DNA of 64,000 nucleotides. It comes from Pedobacter ginsengisoli. Lineage in GTDB: Bacteria > Bacteroidota > Bacteroidia > Sphingobacteriales > Sphingobacteriaceae. Under the pieces are notes generated by a model that worked only from the letters and a program-made list of their open reading frames with translations, had not been told where the DNA came from and did not search any database. A program made the position numbers and the translations under genes. Positions 33,713-43,052 of this stretch are shown here, piece by piece (positions within the stretch are counted from its first letter, which is position 1; every line of letters starts with the position of its first letter). The stretch is from contig NZ_CP024091.1 of NCBI RefSeq assembly GCF_002736205.1, forward strand, positions 744,001 through 808,000. Direction: 5' to 3'.

Positions 33713-36070
33713 ATGCTCTTGTTTATGTCTAGATTATTAACGCTTCTCTTTGTTTTTAGTTTTCCTTATTCCGCTCTTTGTCAGGAGTTGAATGTGCCAA
33801 ACGGCCAGCAGTTCGCCTACACTTGGCATGTAGTGGGAAAGGGCGGACACAAATATGATCAGTTGCGTACCTATATTTTTCGCTCACTGGGCAGAAATGA
33901 CAAAGGTGATAATGTGTTCGAATGTCAATTAGTGAGAGCGGTTGAAAAAGACGATCCTGGTGCAAGTCCAGACTTGGATACCGATAATCCTAAAGCGACA
34001 GTCTTTAATAATTCGGGTGTGTTAACACCTCTGGCGCTATTGCAGCAACCCCTTACAGTAACAGTTAGCGCGAAAGGAAAGCTTTTGGATATTGATGGCT
34101 ACGATGCTGTTTTATCACGTGTGGACAGGGACTGGGAACTTCAAAAGGGCATAAGGAGTCAGATCGAAAGCCGTAAAGAATCACTGGGTTACTATATTCA
34201 GGATATGTTTTTCCAATTTCCAGACCAGCCAATCGGTAGTTCGGGAGAATGGAAGGATAAACGTGGAGTCAGTTATAAAATGGAAAGATTGTATGGACAT
34301 CCCCGTGGGGCGGTGAAAGTAAATAAAGAAGTTCCTGAATTTAATAAAGCTTCATTTTCTAACGAATCACTACTGCAAATTAGTTTTGTTCGTGAGGGCG
34401 ATGTGGAAGAAAAAGGGATTTATATTTTAGATCCTAAAACTGGTTTGGTACGGGATTTTAGCAAAAACAAGTCTTTTGAATATAGCTATAGCTCTGTAAA
34501 CGATCGTGAGGTATCGGAATTGGCAATAGTAATGGAAACGAATCCTAAAGAAAGCAATCTGGATACGGCCTGGCTTAACATGGCGATAAAAACGGGCTTA
34601 TGGTCTGCTGCATTTGGAAGTGGTCAGGACTACAATCTGGAGAAGATGCAGCGATATTTCAAGACAAAAGATGCTCAGTTTGAAAAAACTCCCCTTTACC
34701 AGGTAAATAAGCTCTCCCTTCTCCAGAAACTGCGCAAGAATCCAAAGGCAGAGGCCTTGTACAGTGATTTGCTGATGTCTATCCCGAATGCTTATCTTTC
34801 AGTGCCAGGTCTCTACCATCACCTCATAAATAAATTCCACCAGCTTTTCGAGAAAGATGCGCGTCTTGCCTATGAAGTTGCGGGTTATTTTTATCAAACT
34901 AAAGATTTCAATAGTTGGCTGCATGAAACATCGGCGCAGAATTTTCTTAGTTCTTATAGCTCAAATAAAGAAAGCTGGGACAATGGACTGGAAGTAGTTC
35001 GATTGATGCATACAGATAAGAACCTTGCTATGCGTCAAACTGCTGATCCCTTGTTCTACTGGTCTCAGGCAAATAAAAATCCAAAGGATTTGAATAAATT
35101 GTTGAGCTCAGCCAACGCATTGTCGAAAATGGATAATAAGACTATGCAGCTTGGTAAGGGTGGGAGGTATGGAGTGTTGGTTTATCAACTGTTGGTAAAT
35201 GAAGGTAAGCAAGCAGAAGCAAACCACTTGCTGGACGCAATCTTAGATAAACTGCATGTGGTAGTGGTAGATACATTATATGGTGGTAGAAAGGATGATA
35301 GGAGTATTTTGGCCCATGCATACCAGTTGAAATACCTGGCCAGGAAAGGCTCGGGTGATGTAAATGCGATCAAGTACTTGTCTTTAGCGGCACAATATTC
35401 GCCCACCGGGCCTGCAGATAAAAGCAGGATGTCAAGATATGACAAGCATTTCCTGAAGTCGAAAGAAACCTACCGGCAGGATTTTGTGGAAATGCTGTTC
35501 AGCTCCGGTAATGAAAAACAGGCACTCAAAACCTTTGCTGCACATATCAGTGCAGAACCGGAAAGTCTTGAAGAGATGAAATCATTGTACCTGAGACATT
35601 TTCCTCAGAATGACTTTAAAGCCTTAATGAGTGATGAGGTGATTGTTTCATGGGAGAAGGCACCGGATTTTAAATTGAAAGACCTTAATGATAACGAAAG
35701 GACGCTGAAGGATTATTCGGGAAAGTGGATGGTCATAGACTTCTGGGGCACCTGGTGTGGTCCCTGTGTCGCAGAACTTCCTGAAATTAATACTTTTAAT
35801 AAAGAGTTGGATGAAGGTAAGTACCCAGGCGCTACGTTCTTAAGTATTGCCTGTAAAGATTATGAACAAACTGTTAAAGCGTTTCTGACTAAAAATAACT
35901 ACGAAATCCCTGTACTGATGTCTGATAACAAAATACAGTTCAAGTACAATATAGATGGATATCCTTATAAAGTTATGGTGTCGCCAACCGGAAGGATGAT
36001 CACTTTGGAAAGAGGCAAGGACTGGAGGAAAATTCTGAAGCTATTTAACCGTATTTCAGGGGTATGGTAA
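33713..36070 (+). CDS. Large secreted protein with a C-terminal TlpA/thioredoxin domain
   Basis: This 785-residue exported protein has a signal peptide (MSRLLTLLFVFSFPYSALCQ), a long N-terminal region without recognised family, helical repeats in the middle (about 300-620, TPR-like spacing) and a C-terminal thioredoxin domain with DFWGTWCGPCVAELP. The frame is open from a TTG at 33641, but the signal peptide points to ATG 33713, or to 33725 just after it. It is divergent from the TlpA-like lipoprotein, so the two may share regulation and substrates in the periplasm. What they reduce is unknown. Confidence 0.85.
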   Translation: MLLFMSRLLTLLFVFSFPYSALCQELNVPNGQQFAYTWHVVGKGGHKYDQLRTYIFRSLGRNDKGDNVFECQLVRAVEKDDPGASPDLDTDNPKATVFNNSGVLTPLALLQQPLTVTVSAKGKLLDIDGYDAVLSRVDRDWELQKGIRSQIESRKESLGYYIQDMFFQFPDQPIGSSGEWKDKRGVSYKMERLYGHPRGAVKVNKEVPEFNKASFSNESLLQISFVREGDVEEKGIYILDPKTGLVRDFSKNKSFEYSYSSVNDREVSELAIVMETNPKESNLDTAWLNMAIKTGLWSAAFGSGQDYNLEKMQRYFKTKDAQFEKTPLYQVNKLSLLQKLRKNPKAEALYSDLLMSIPNAYLSVPGLYHHLINKFHQLFEKDARLAYEVAGYFYQTKDFNSWLHETSAQNFLSSYSSNKESWDNGLEVVRLMHTDKNLAMRQTADPLFYWSQANKNPKDLNKLLSSANALSKMDNKTMQLGKGGRYGVLVYQLLVNEGKQAEANHLLDAILDKLHVVVVDTLYGGRKDDRSILAHAYQLKYLARKGSGDVNAIKYLSLAAQYSPTGPADKSRMSRYDKHFLKSKETYRQDFVEMLFSSGNEKQALKTFAAHISAEPESLEEMKSLYLRHFPQNDFKALMSDEVIVSWEKAPDFKLKDLNDNERTLKDYSGKWMVIDFWGTWCGPCVAELPEINTFNKELDEGKYPGATFLSIACKDYEQTVKAFLTKNNYEIPVLMSDNKIQFKYNIDGYPYKVMVSPTGRMITLERGKDWRKILKLFNRISGVW

Positions 36071-36207
36071 TTTGTTTATTGCTATCTGAAGTATCTTAGT
36101 GTTGCAGTAGTTCCACTAGGGAACTGATTAATCTTTTATCTCCAAAAGATTAACCAGTTTAGCCTTAAACTCAGTTTTAAGTCAGCTCTTCAAAATATTG
36201 TTTAATT

Positions 36208-36238
36208 GTTCTTCGTTCGCAATTTGCAAACAAAGAAC
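36208..36238. promoter_or_regulatory. Imperfect 31-bp palindrome upstream of the HTH gene
   Basis: GTTCTTcGTTcGCAA and TTGCaAACaAAGAAC flank a central T, with only two mismatched positions. It is 63 nt upstream of the HTH gene and may be its operator. Confidence 0.5.
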
Positions 36239-36301
36239 ATAGGTGTTTAGATTTATTGTGTTATTGGAAATTTATATCTTCAGCTTTTAATCATTAATTA
36301 A

Positions 36302-36577
36302 ATGGAAACTATTCTGCTACAATCCTTTACGGTGGATGAATTTTTCGAAAAAATGAGGTCGATTATTAAAGAGGAACTCAAAAGTGCGCTACAACAGGAT
36401 CAGTTATTGACTAAAGAAGGTGCATTGAAAATAACGGGGGCTAGCAATGCCGTCTTTTTAAAGGCGATCAATGACGGGGTGGTCAAGCCCCAATTGGTCA
36501 AGGGCAGAAAAAAGGCTATGTACTTGGAGTCAGAAGTACTGAAGATACCAGTTCGCCGAAGAAGGGCCGAATATTAA
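36302..36577 (+). CDS. Helix-turn-helix (excisionase-like) DNA-binding protein
   Basis: This 91-residue protein resembles the MerR/excisionase-type HTH proteins of Bacteroidota elements. An N-terminal helix (VDEFFEKMRSIIKEELKSA) precedes the HTH-like part (LLTKEGALKITGASNAVF) and a basic wing (GRKKAMYLESEVLK), ending in RRRRAEY. Such proteins regulate transfer or help recombination. It lies in front of a 31-bp imperfect palindrome, and its stop overlaps by 4 nt the stop of the convergent 248-residue gene. Confidence 0.8.
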   Translation: METILLQSFTVDEFFEKMRSIIKEELKSALQQDQLLTKEGALKITGASNAVFLKAINDGVVKPQLVKGRKKAMYLESEVLKIPVRRRRAEY

Positions 36578-37320
36578 AGCTGATATCTTTCTTCTTCCTT
36601 AATGGGTATGAAATTGGATTTTTTGCTGATCAATAGTTCAAGAGCATTATTAGCGTAATTGAAATTTTCGCACCATCTTTTAGTTCGTGATTTTATTTCG
36701 CTTTTTAAGTATTTGGAAAAGTGATATTCAAATTTGACCATAGCATAATTGCCCTTGTAGATATCGATGTACTCTTCCAGCTTATATTCAAAGAACTCTT
36801 CTTCCAATCGTTTTAAATCTTCTTTGATGATCTCAGCTGAAGGTCTAGGTGGATTGGAAGTGTTTATGTCAGATAGACCTTCTTCTAGTAGATAAGGACT
36901 GTTCTTAGATTGCTTTTTATTCGATAGGGCGGAGGCTATCTTTTTGTTAAAGTTTTCCTTATCCGCCTTGAGTTCCATATACCTTTTTAGGTTAACGTTT
37001 CTCGCTTTCAGTTCTTTAGCTAAGGCTTGGATATCGGCCTTGTTATAGTAGTGTGATTTCCCTTTGATGAAAAAATTGGTAAATTTGAATTCTTTCCTTA
37101 TGAATTTACCCACCCCATAATGAGCGTTCTTAAAATATTTATAAAGATCATGTTCAGTTACCCATGCGTCGTTTTCCAGATTCAGTTTTTGGAATTCTTT
37201 AGCTGCCTTTTCTAGTACAGCGGGTGAAAGCTGTTTATTTTTTGGAAGATCTGTTGTGCCAGCCAACTTTACAATCGCCACCCTTAACTCCTTCAGTTCT
37301 TCAAGTATCTGTTTCTCCAT
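36574..37320 (-). CDS. Hypothetical island protein, 248 residues
   Basis: This soluble, very lysine-rich protein has an N-terminal helix (KQILEELKELRVAIVKLAG), a middle segment that looks like a small winged or RHH-type DNA-binding fold (ENDAWVTEHDLYKYFKNAHY) and a coiled-coil-prone C-terminus. I cannot name the family with confidence; similar genes occur next to excisionase-like genes on Bacteroidota elements. It is convergent with the HTH gene, sharing 4 nt at the stops. A hairpin (AAAACCT/AGGTTTT) lies just upstream, between it and the KAP gene. It may be a regulator or replication/partition helper. Confidence 0.65.
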   Translation of the reverse strand: MEKQILEELKELRVAIVKLAGTTDLPKNKQLSPAVLEKAAKEFQKLNLENDAWVTEHDLYKYFKNAHYGVGKFIRKEFKFTNFFIKGKSHYYNKADIQALAKELKARNVNLKRYMELKADKENFNKKIASALSNKKQSKNSPYLLEEGLSDINTSNPPRPSAEIIKEDLKRLEEEFFEYKLEEYIDIYKGNYAMVKFEYHFSKYLKSEIKSRTKRWCENFNYANNALELLISKKSNFIPIKEEERYQL

Positions 37321-37407
37321 AGCTAAAAATAATTATAAATAATGTACAAAAAAACCTCTAGGCCATCAAAAGGTTTTCCTGATTCCCTTGCTAGTCCCTC
37401 AATTAAA

Positions 37408-39477
37408 TCAGCGTCCTGATAATATTGTGGGTTCTGTTTTTTCAACATGAATGGTATTATTGGTATTCTTTAGTCGGCAGTTAGCTGCGAAAAATCTTAG
37501 ATTTCTCAGTGCTTGTTCGCTAAAAGAGCCATCTGGTAATCCATCAATAGCAGCTACTGCTTGTTGTAACCATTCGCCCGGAAGGAATTGCGCCACTGAA
37601 TCCGGGCTTACAAAGCCGGCATTACCTTTTTCATCTTTTCCAAGAAAATTCCTGTCTACAAAGAAGTTGAGAAACCAACCCTTGGTTATGTTTTTTGATA
37701 AAATGGATTGGTACTTGCTTTTGTTGTAACGGTTTGCAGCATAGAAATGGAAATTGCTTATCCAGTTGCCATTTTCCTCTTTTATCAGTAAGGTTGCCAT
37801 ATCTAAACCAGATTCGAGATAACTGCTAAAATTAGCCTCAAATTCCGGATTTAGGGTTAGTTGATCATTAATCATTTTTGAGGTTGGGTATCTGTCAGCA
37901 TCATCTCTGATCGCAACATTTAATAGGAAGGTGCCATTTTGATTGGTATGCTTAGGATCCATCTCTAATAGCTTGACCGCTGTACGTGCAGCTGCGAACT
38001 TGTCCTCAGAGTGATTAAGTATCTGATAAAATGCAGAGGTAATTCCCTTATAGATATCTTTGTCGATCGGTGTGGTAGTGGTGTTCCAGAAGTGTATTAT
38101 GGGTTCCAGGTACTTATCGCTGCTTTCTGTTAGGTTAATTGGTAGTTTTGGATTGGAAATTCTGCTCAGGAAGGATTTCATTTTTCCATTTTTGTTGATG
38201 GTATTCAATATGGCTTTTTTATTGGATCCGGCTGCGAAATACTGGTGAATATGTGCCTCGTCAACATCAGTAACAGGTAGGGATAACGAAAAATACCGCT
38301 CAAAATATTTCGGATCCTTTAGCCGCCGATTATCAGGGATATGGTCTTGTCCATAGGTGCGATCAAATAGTACGTTCAGCATAGCTGCTGTTGTTTCGTT
38401 GAATTGCGACCCTTTTATGAAATTGCTGAAGTTTGTGCTTTCCCAAATCCCCTTACGTGCTGTGAGTAAAAATCCACTGTAGAGATGCGTGTAGCCCTTA
38501 TGATCAAAAGTTCGGATAGCTTCCAATAATAAAAAATCTGGCAGGTACACATTTTGTGCGATATTGGGGAGTGTAAAGATCAAATTGTTAAAATACCTGT
38601 TGAGGTCCCGTATGGAGGAGAAAAATTCCTTGAGTCCATGAAGGTTCCAGATGGATTTCAGGTCACTCATATCAATGCTTAAATTCAGTCGTTTAAGTAA
38701 ATCATCTAAACGCTTGAAAAACAGCAGCTCGAGTTGGCTGCTTTCTACCGTTGGCATTGTGAAATCAACTTGTATAATTTTTTCCAGATATTTCTCTCCA
38801 TTAAAGCCATATTCATTTTCCAGTGCTTTGATGACCACTTCTTTGTCGTAGGCGATAATGAAGACTGTGTTTTTCAGGTTAAGATTTACCTTGAGTACTT
38901 TGAAGAGCTGCGTGATCTCCTTTGGAGTCAGCCGGTCTATGTCATCAATTAAGATGTAAAGCTTTCCGGCATTCTTTAGGAGTAGCTCATTTGCTGCAGA
39001 TTTGATCTCTTCAACCGAGCTCATCTCATGTTGGTTAAGATAGTCATCTAGCCCCTCGAATAAATTATTTGCGATGGGGTGGATGTATCGCAGGAATTGC
39101 ACACGCTGAAGGTGTTTCAGGTATCCTTTTAGCTTTTTGTCGGCTTCTTCTGCAGGTTTAGCCCATGTTGGATCTTGAAGGGAATTGAGGATCGTTTTTA
39201 AAAAGTTACGCTCCAGATCGTCTTCTGCGGTATTTCCCCAACTGTTGAATTCTACCACTTTCAAGTCTTCGGGCTTGTCCTTGTACTCGGCTTCCAGGTG
39301 CGCTTTAATAAAACCCAATAAGGTAGACTTTCCGGAACCCCAACTGCCAGCTATACCTACTACCAGACTTTCCTGTTCACCAGTAAAGGCGGTGATCAGG
39401 CTGTTTACCATTTGACGGGCGAAATTTTCACGTCCTAATGTATCGTTGTTGGTAATGGCGTCAGCGGATATGTTCAT
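37408..39477 (-). CDS. KAP family P-loop NTPase
   Basis: This 689-residue protein is a KAP-type STAND-like NTPase. It has Walker A at residues 44-51 (GSWGSGKS) and Walker B at 178-181 (LYILIDDIDRL), followed by VFIIAYDKEVV, a typical KAP sensor segment. The usual membrane helices inserted in many KAP proteins are not obvious, so this one may be cytosolic. KAP proteins are common in defence islands and act as sensing ATPases; the C-terminal half here is unassigned. No partner overlaps it, and AbiH lies upstream in the same direction after 197 nt. Confidence 0.88.
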   Translation of the reverse strand: MNISADAITNNDTLGRENFARQMVNSLITAFTGEQESLVVGIAGSWGSGKSTLLGFIKAHLEAEYKDKPEDLKVVEFNSWGNTAEDDLERNFLKTILNSLQDPTWAKPAEEADKKLKGYLKHLQRVQFLRYIHPIANNLFEGLDDYLNQHEMSSVEEIKSAANELLLKNAGKLYILIDDIDRLTPKEITQLFKVLKVNLNLKNTVFIIAYDKEVVIKALENEYGFNGEKYLEKIIQVDFTMPTVESSQLELLFFKRLDDLLKRLNLSIDMSDLKSIWNLHGLKEFFSSIRDLNRYFNNLIFTLPNIAQNVYLPDFLLLEAIRTFDHKGYTHLYSGFLLTARKGIWESTNFSNFIKGSQFNETTAAMLNVLFDRTYGQDHIPDNRRLKDPKYFERYFSLSLPVTDVDEAHIHQYFAAGSNKKAILNTINKNGKMKSFLSRISNPKLPINLTESSDKYLEPIIHFWNTTTTPIDKDIYKGITSAFYQILNHSEDKFAAARTAVKLLEMDPKHTNQNGTFLLNVAIRDDADRYPTSKMINDQLTLNPEFEANFSSYLESGLDMATLLIKEENGNWISNFHFYAANRYNKSKYQSILSKNITKGWFLNFFVDRNFLGKDEKGNAGFVSPDSVAQFLPGEWLQQAVAAIDGLPDGSFSEQALRNLRFFAANCRLKNTNNTIHVEKTEPTILSGR

Positions 39478-39674
39478 GAGTCTGTAAAAGCGTTTTCGGA
39501 TTAAATATACATTTTTCAGGAGTTTATGGAAACCAAACTTGGGTCACTTAAACCACAGGAAAATTTTTAGTGGATTCTTTATTAAACTAATTTTATTTTC
39601 TGCAGAGCTTTCTCAAAGAAAGCAGGGGGATAATTCGTATTTGTCAGCTAAACTTGAGCGGTAGATTATCCTTG

Positions 39675-40844
39675 TTATTCTGTGGTTCCTATGCTTAGTG
39701 GGTTTTGGCTTGAGATCATTTTTTCGTGCTGAGGCATAGGACTAGACTTATCAAAAGGTACAATTTTCATCCTCATCTGTTGCTTATTTCTGAAATGTCT
39801 CGATATTTCTTGTGTAAGTTCTGTATAATTATTGCCGCCATTTGGGGTTTGGTGATAGAAAATTTTTATAGAAACACAATTCTTATGTTCAAATATCATA
39901 TTGAGCAGTGTTCTATCTGAAAGTCCGCAGGAATGTCCAAGTATTCGGGCCTGGAATTTATTGCTTTCAATAAATCGCATTAAATTATGGTAGTTTGATG
40001 TCTTGAAATACCAAAATGATTTGATGTAATTAAATATTTCTTTGGTCTTATTAAGTTCTAAGGCAATATAATCAGCATCTAATTCATCTCCAAATCCAAA
40101 TATGACAGGGTTAGATGAATTATCTAGTTCACCATGTATATAGATCATCTCTTTTCTATCTATATACTGTTCAGCAGTTTTGGTATAGTTGAAGTTCAGA
40201 ATTAAAGTTTCGTTAGTTGAATCATTAAGCTTCAGGGTGTTCTCAGATTGGCCTACAATCTCGGATATATCAACCTTGTCGGTAAATATCTTTCTATAAC
40301 CTATTTTGTCACCGATAACAAGTTCTTTTAAATAAATCTTCAACTGATCAACTATGTATTCTATTGTAAGGTTTAATTCCCTGACATCTTCTTGTTTTGA
40401 TTGATTCTTTTCAATTAATACTTTCTTTAATTCATCATAATAAAGATTTTCAATCTCGACCCAGTTTATAGTAGAGCAGCATTTTATAATGCTAGAAAGT
40501 AACTCGGATTTGACATTAACGACGAATGGCACTTCAGGCTTCCTTTCTCTGCGGTCACTAGTCCAGCCAAAAGTTATACTCCGTGTATGAGTATTTAGCA
40601 AAATATCAAGCTCATTCCTTAGGTAGAAACTATCCACATATTCTGAAACAGTAAGATTTCCTAATTCGCGTTTAAATAAAGTCAGATTACCACTCTTGAT
40701 CTCTATTAAATCATCAATATAACTACCGGTTTTGTTATAAGCAGAGAAAGCCTTCTTTAAATACCATAGTATAAAGTCATTATAACCTGTTTTCATTCCA
40801 TGGGCTAAATCGAACCCATTGCCTACAACTATTAATCTATTCAT
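39675..40844 (-). CDS. AbiH family abortive infection protein
   Basis: This 389-residue protein belongs to the AbiH family, first described for phage abortive infection in lactococci. The N-terminal signature RLIVVGNGFDLAHGMKT is clear, and LILNFNYTKTAEQYI and IYIHGELDN in the second half also fit. I start at the ATG at 40844, where the family signature begins, instead of at 40859. The mechanism is unknown; a nucleotide-binding Rossmann-like fold is suggested by the N-terminal glycine pattern. It stands between KAP and NERD genes in the defence part of the island. Confidence 0.87.
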   Translation of the reverse strand: MNRLIVVGNGFDLAHGMKTGYNDFILWYLKKAFSAYNKTGSYIDDLIEIKSGNLTLFKRELGNLTVSEYVDSFYLRNELDILLNTHTRSITFGWTSDRRERKPEVPFVVNVKSELLSSIIKCCSTINWVEIENLYYDELKKVLIEKNQSKQEDVRELNLTIEYIVDQLKIYLKELVIGDKIGYRKIFTDKVDISEIVGQSENTLKLNDSTNETLILNFNYTKTAEQYIDRKEMIYIHGELDNSSNPVIFGFGDELDADYIALELNKTKEIFNYIKSFWYFKTSNYHNLMRFIESNKFQARILGHSCGLSDRTLLNMIFEHKNCVSIKIFYHQTPNGGNNYTELTQEISRHFRNKQQMRMKIVPFDKSSPMPQHEKMISSQNPLSIGTTE

Positions 40845-41033
40845 GAGAGTGTTAATCAAATTAACTATTACTCAAAGATAAGCATTAGTTTGCTCAACCA
40901 CCTGATACTTCCCTTGTAAACTACTTTTTCCAAAGTAAACCGCATGGAATTAACAGAGTGAGCATTTGATGTTACAACATAGACCATAAATAAACTAATT
41001 TTGTGAATACACTGAACGCTTAGATATTAGCAG

Positions 41034-41669
41034 ATGGTTGACAAGGTAATAGAATTTTGGCCGCTTTGGTTGTTATTGTTTCTGACATTAGTAATCAAAA
41101 TTATTCGTCCGCTAATTAAGGGTATAATTGGCGAAATAGCTGTTGCCTTCGTTTTAAAATTCCTTAGTAAGAAAAATTATAGAGTAATACATGATGTTAC
41201 ATTATATGGTGATGGCTACAAATCCCAAATTGATCATATTGTCGTTTCAAAATTTGGTGTTTTTGTTATCGAAACAAAGAATTATAAAGGCTGGATTTTA
41301 GGTAGCGAACGTGCACAATATTGGACGCAGGTGATTTATAAAAGTAAGAAAAAGCTATACAACCCTATCTTACAAAATTACGGTCACATTAAGGCTTTAA
41401 AAAGCACTTTATCAAACTATCCCTCTATTAAATATATCCCTATTGTGGTGTTTACTTGGAAATCAACACTTAAAATAAATACCTCGTCAGAAGTTGTCAA
41501 AATTTTCAGTTTGCTTAGAACAATAAAACGGTATAAACAGAATATCCTAAGCGATTTTTTAAAAGATGAGATTTTTGAAGTTATTAAATCGAATAATGGG
41601 AAAAAACATAAAAACCAAAGTCGGTTAATTAAAATTTCCGAAAATAGCCATCAAAGGATATTTCAGTAA
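41034..41669 (+). CDS. NERD domain nuclease-related protein
   Basis: This 211-residue protein has an N-terminal hydrophobic segment (WPLWLLLFLTLVIKII) and then a nuclease-related NERD domain: GIIGEIAVAFVL, DGYKSQIDHIVVS with the metal-binding Asp, and VFVIETKNYKGWI with the Glu-x-Lys pair. NERD folds are PD-(D/E)XK relatives of uncertain substrate. It is divergently arranged with AbiH, with 189 nt between the starts. It is probably membrane-anchored with the nuclease domain in the cytosol. It could belong to the defence set or be an independent cargo gene. Confidence 0.88.
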   Translation: MVDKVIEFWPLWLLLFLTLVIKIIRPLIKGIIGEIAVAFVLKFLSKKNYRVIHDVTLYGDGYKSQIDHIVVSKFGVFVIETKNYKGWILGSERAQYWTQVIYKSKKKLYNPILQNYGHIKALKSTLSNYPSIKYIPIVVFTWKSTLKINTSSEVVKIFSLLRTIKRYKQNILSDFLKDEIFEVIKSNNGKKHKNQSRLIKISENSHQRIFQ

Positions 41670-41956
41670 GAAATATGCCAGAATTGTTCCGGAATACTTG
41701 TTGTAAAATGAGCTAGGTTCGGTCGGTTTAAGGGTCGTATTGAATTCCCCAGATGTAGATATTTCAACTGTTCTGCCCTATTTACATATTAGAACGTTAA
41801 TTTAGATGGGGGGAAAGGTCGGAATGATCCTTCCCGTTTGTTGTTTTGGACTAAAAGAGACTTGGTAATGCTGGGGGGGGCTGGCCAGGAGCCATAAAGT
41901 GACCGCTGTCGATTTCTTCTTTTAATCCGAATTGTATATTTATACAAACTAAATTA

Positions 41957-42151
41957 ATGGAAAATAACCTGACAATCTTCTTCTTTTTTGCTGTCATAGT
42001 CATTCTCGATCTATGGGTGGTGACCAAGATTTCAAAGTTTCCAATTAGATTTCATCGCAATAAACGTAAATGGACGAACATTGTATTGTTCTGTCCGTTG
42101 TTTGGGCTTATTGCTTATTTTTTTGTTGGCAGAAAAGCTTTTATGGAATAA
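41957..42151 (+). CDS. Small PLDc_N-like membrane protein
   Basis: This 64-residue protein has two hydrophobic helices (residues about 6-24 and 43-58) joined by a basic loop (RFHRNKRKW), ending in FVGRKAFME. The spacing, with a tryptophan before the second helix and a final YFFVGRK, resembles the short PLDc_N (cardiolipin synthase N-terminal) family. Such small proteins usually accompany or regulate membrane enzymes; nothing near it makes a partner clear. An eight-base G run lies 66 nt upstream. Confidence 0.65.
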   Translation: MENNLTIFFFFAVIVILDLWVVTKISKFPIRFHRNKRKWTNIVLFCPLFGLIAYFFVGRKAFME

Positions 42152-42312
42152 GTATTTTTCTCTTTGGTCCCTATTAAAGTGGATGCTTGGTTTAGGAATA
42201 AAAAATCCGGATTGAAATCTGTATAATCATTATTCTGGTCTAGGCAGGTCTGTAAATGGGGAGGGTATTCGCTGAGTTTTAGGATGGTTTGTTTTTTAAT
42301 TAACTTCATAGG

Positions 42313-42618
42313 ATGGAACCCAAAGAATCCAGTCCCTATGTAAAGGCAAGAGCGGTATTGCTGGCGAAGTATTTTGCTTCAAGGAATTGGTATGTCTTTG
42401 AGGGAAAAAATAATTGCATTCTTTTTTATATTCCGGCTGATCAGGTTTTCGAGTACACTGTCGATGAACTTATGGAAATTATCGTTGAATCCGATTTCCA
42501 TGTTGTGGAAACAGGCCTGTTGATGAGCAGTGTAACTTATATGTTTTTTCAGCATGCTAAACTTGTGAACGAGGTAGTAGTATTACCGATGACTAAATAC
42601 GATATCTATACCGGATAG
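42313..42618 (+). CDS. Hypothetical protein, 101 residues
   Basis: This soluble protein of unknown family is compact, with mixed alpha/beta character (LFYIPADQVFEYTVDELMEI, HVVETGLLMSSVTYMFF) and no signal peptide. Codon use and length support a real gene. It has no overlapping partner; the next gene downstream is on the other strand after 93 nt. I can offer no function. Confidence 0.6.
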   Translation: MEPKESSPYVKARAVLLAKYFASRNWYVFEGKNNCILFYIPADQVFEYTVDELMEIIVESDFHVVETGLLMSSVTYMFFQHAKLVNEVVVLPMTKYDIYTG

Positions 42619-42711
42619 GTAGGTCTTTGCATATGTTCACCTTCCTATCTGGCTTGGCTTTGTCTAAGTTTATGATGTTGGTAATCCATTCAATTGATCA
42701 GTAATTGAAGG

Positions 42712-43002
42712 TCATTCCCTTATGTCCAGCATCGTTAAGACCTGATCAAGGTCCTTCCAAATCACTTCTCCATGGTCGAGAAATTTCTGGTAGTTAAAAA
42801 TCACTGCTATTTTGAATTTTGAGAACTTGCTGAATGTTTTGTCGATCGGAAGGTCATTAAAAATGGAGGTGAAAATCTGTTCTACTGTTATATTTGGGTC
42901 GATTGGTATTGGCATAATTGCAGCAATAGAATCCTGACCAACTTTTCGACCTACCAGGTAATTGTATCTATTGATCTTATTAAATGCTTCTATCCGGGTC
43001 AT
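42712..43002 (-). CDS. Hypothetical protein downstream of the zinc-finger gene
   Basis: This 96-residue protein starts at MTRIEAFNKINRYNYLVG. The frame is open further upstream to an ATG at 43119, but that would overlap the zinc-finger gene by 67 nt and lengthen the protein with an unlikely basic stretch. It has no recognisable domain. It follows the zinc-finger gene in the same direction after 50 nt and probably shares its transcript. Confidence 0.6.
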   Translation of the reverse strand: MTRIEAFNKINRYNYLVGRKVGQDSIAAIMPIPIDPNITVEQIFTSIFNDLPIDKTFSKFSKFKIAVIFNYQKFLDHGEVIWKDLDQVLTMLDIRE

Positions 43003-43052
43003 ATATACAGTTGCATGGTTTTTACAGATGTGAAGGTAGATGTCAAACAGAT

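Noticed and set aside
42115-42309. Minus-strand ORF of 64 codons between two small plus-strand genes
   Set aside because: It overlaps the end of the PLDc_N-like gene and shows no recognisable features. It could be real, but the evidence is too thin.
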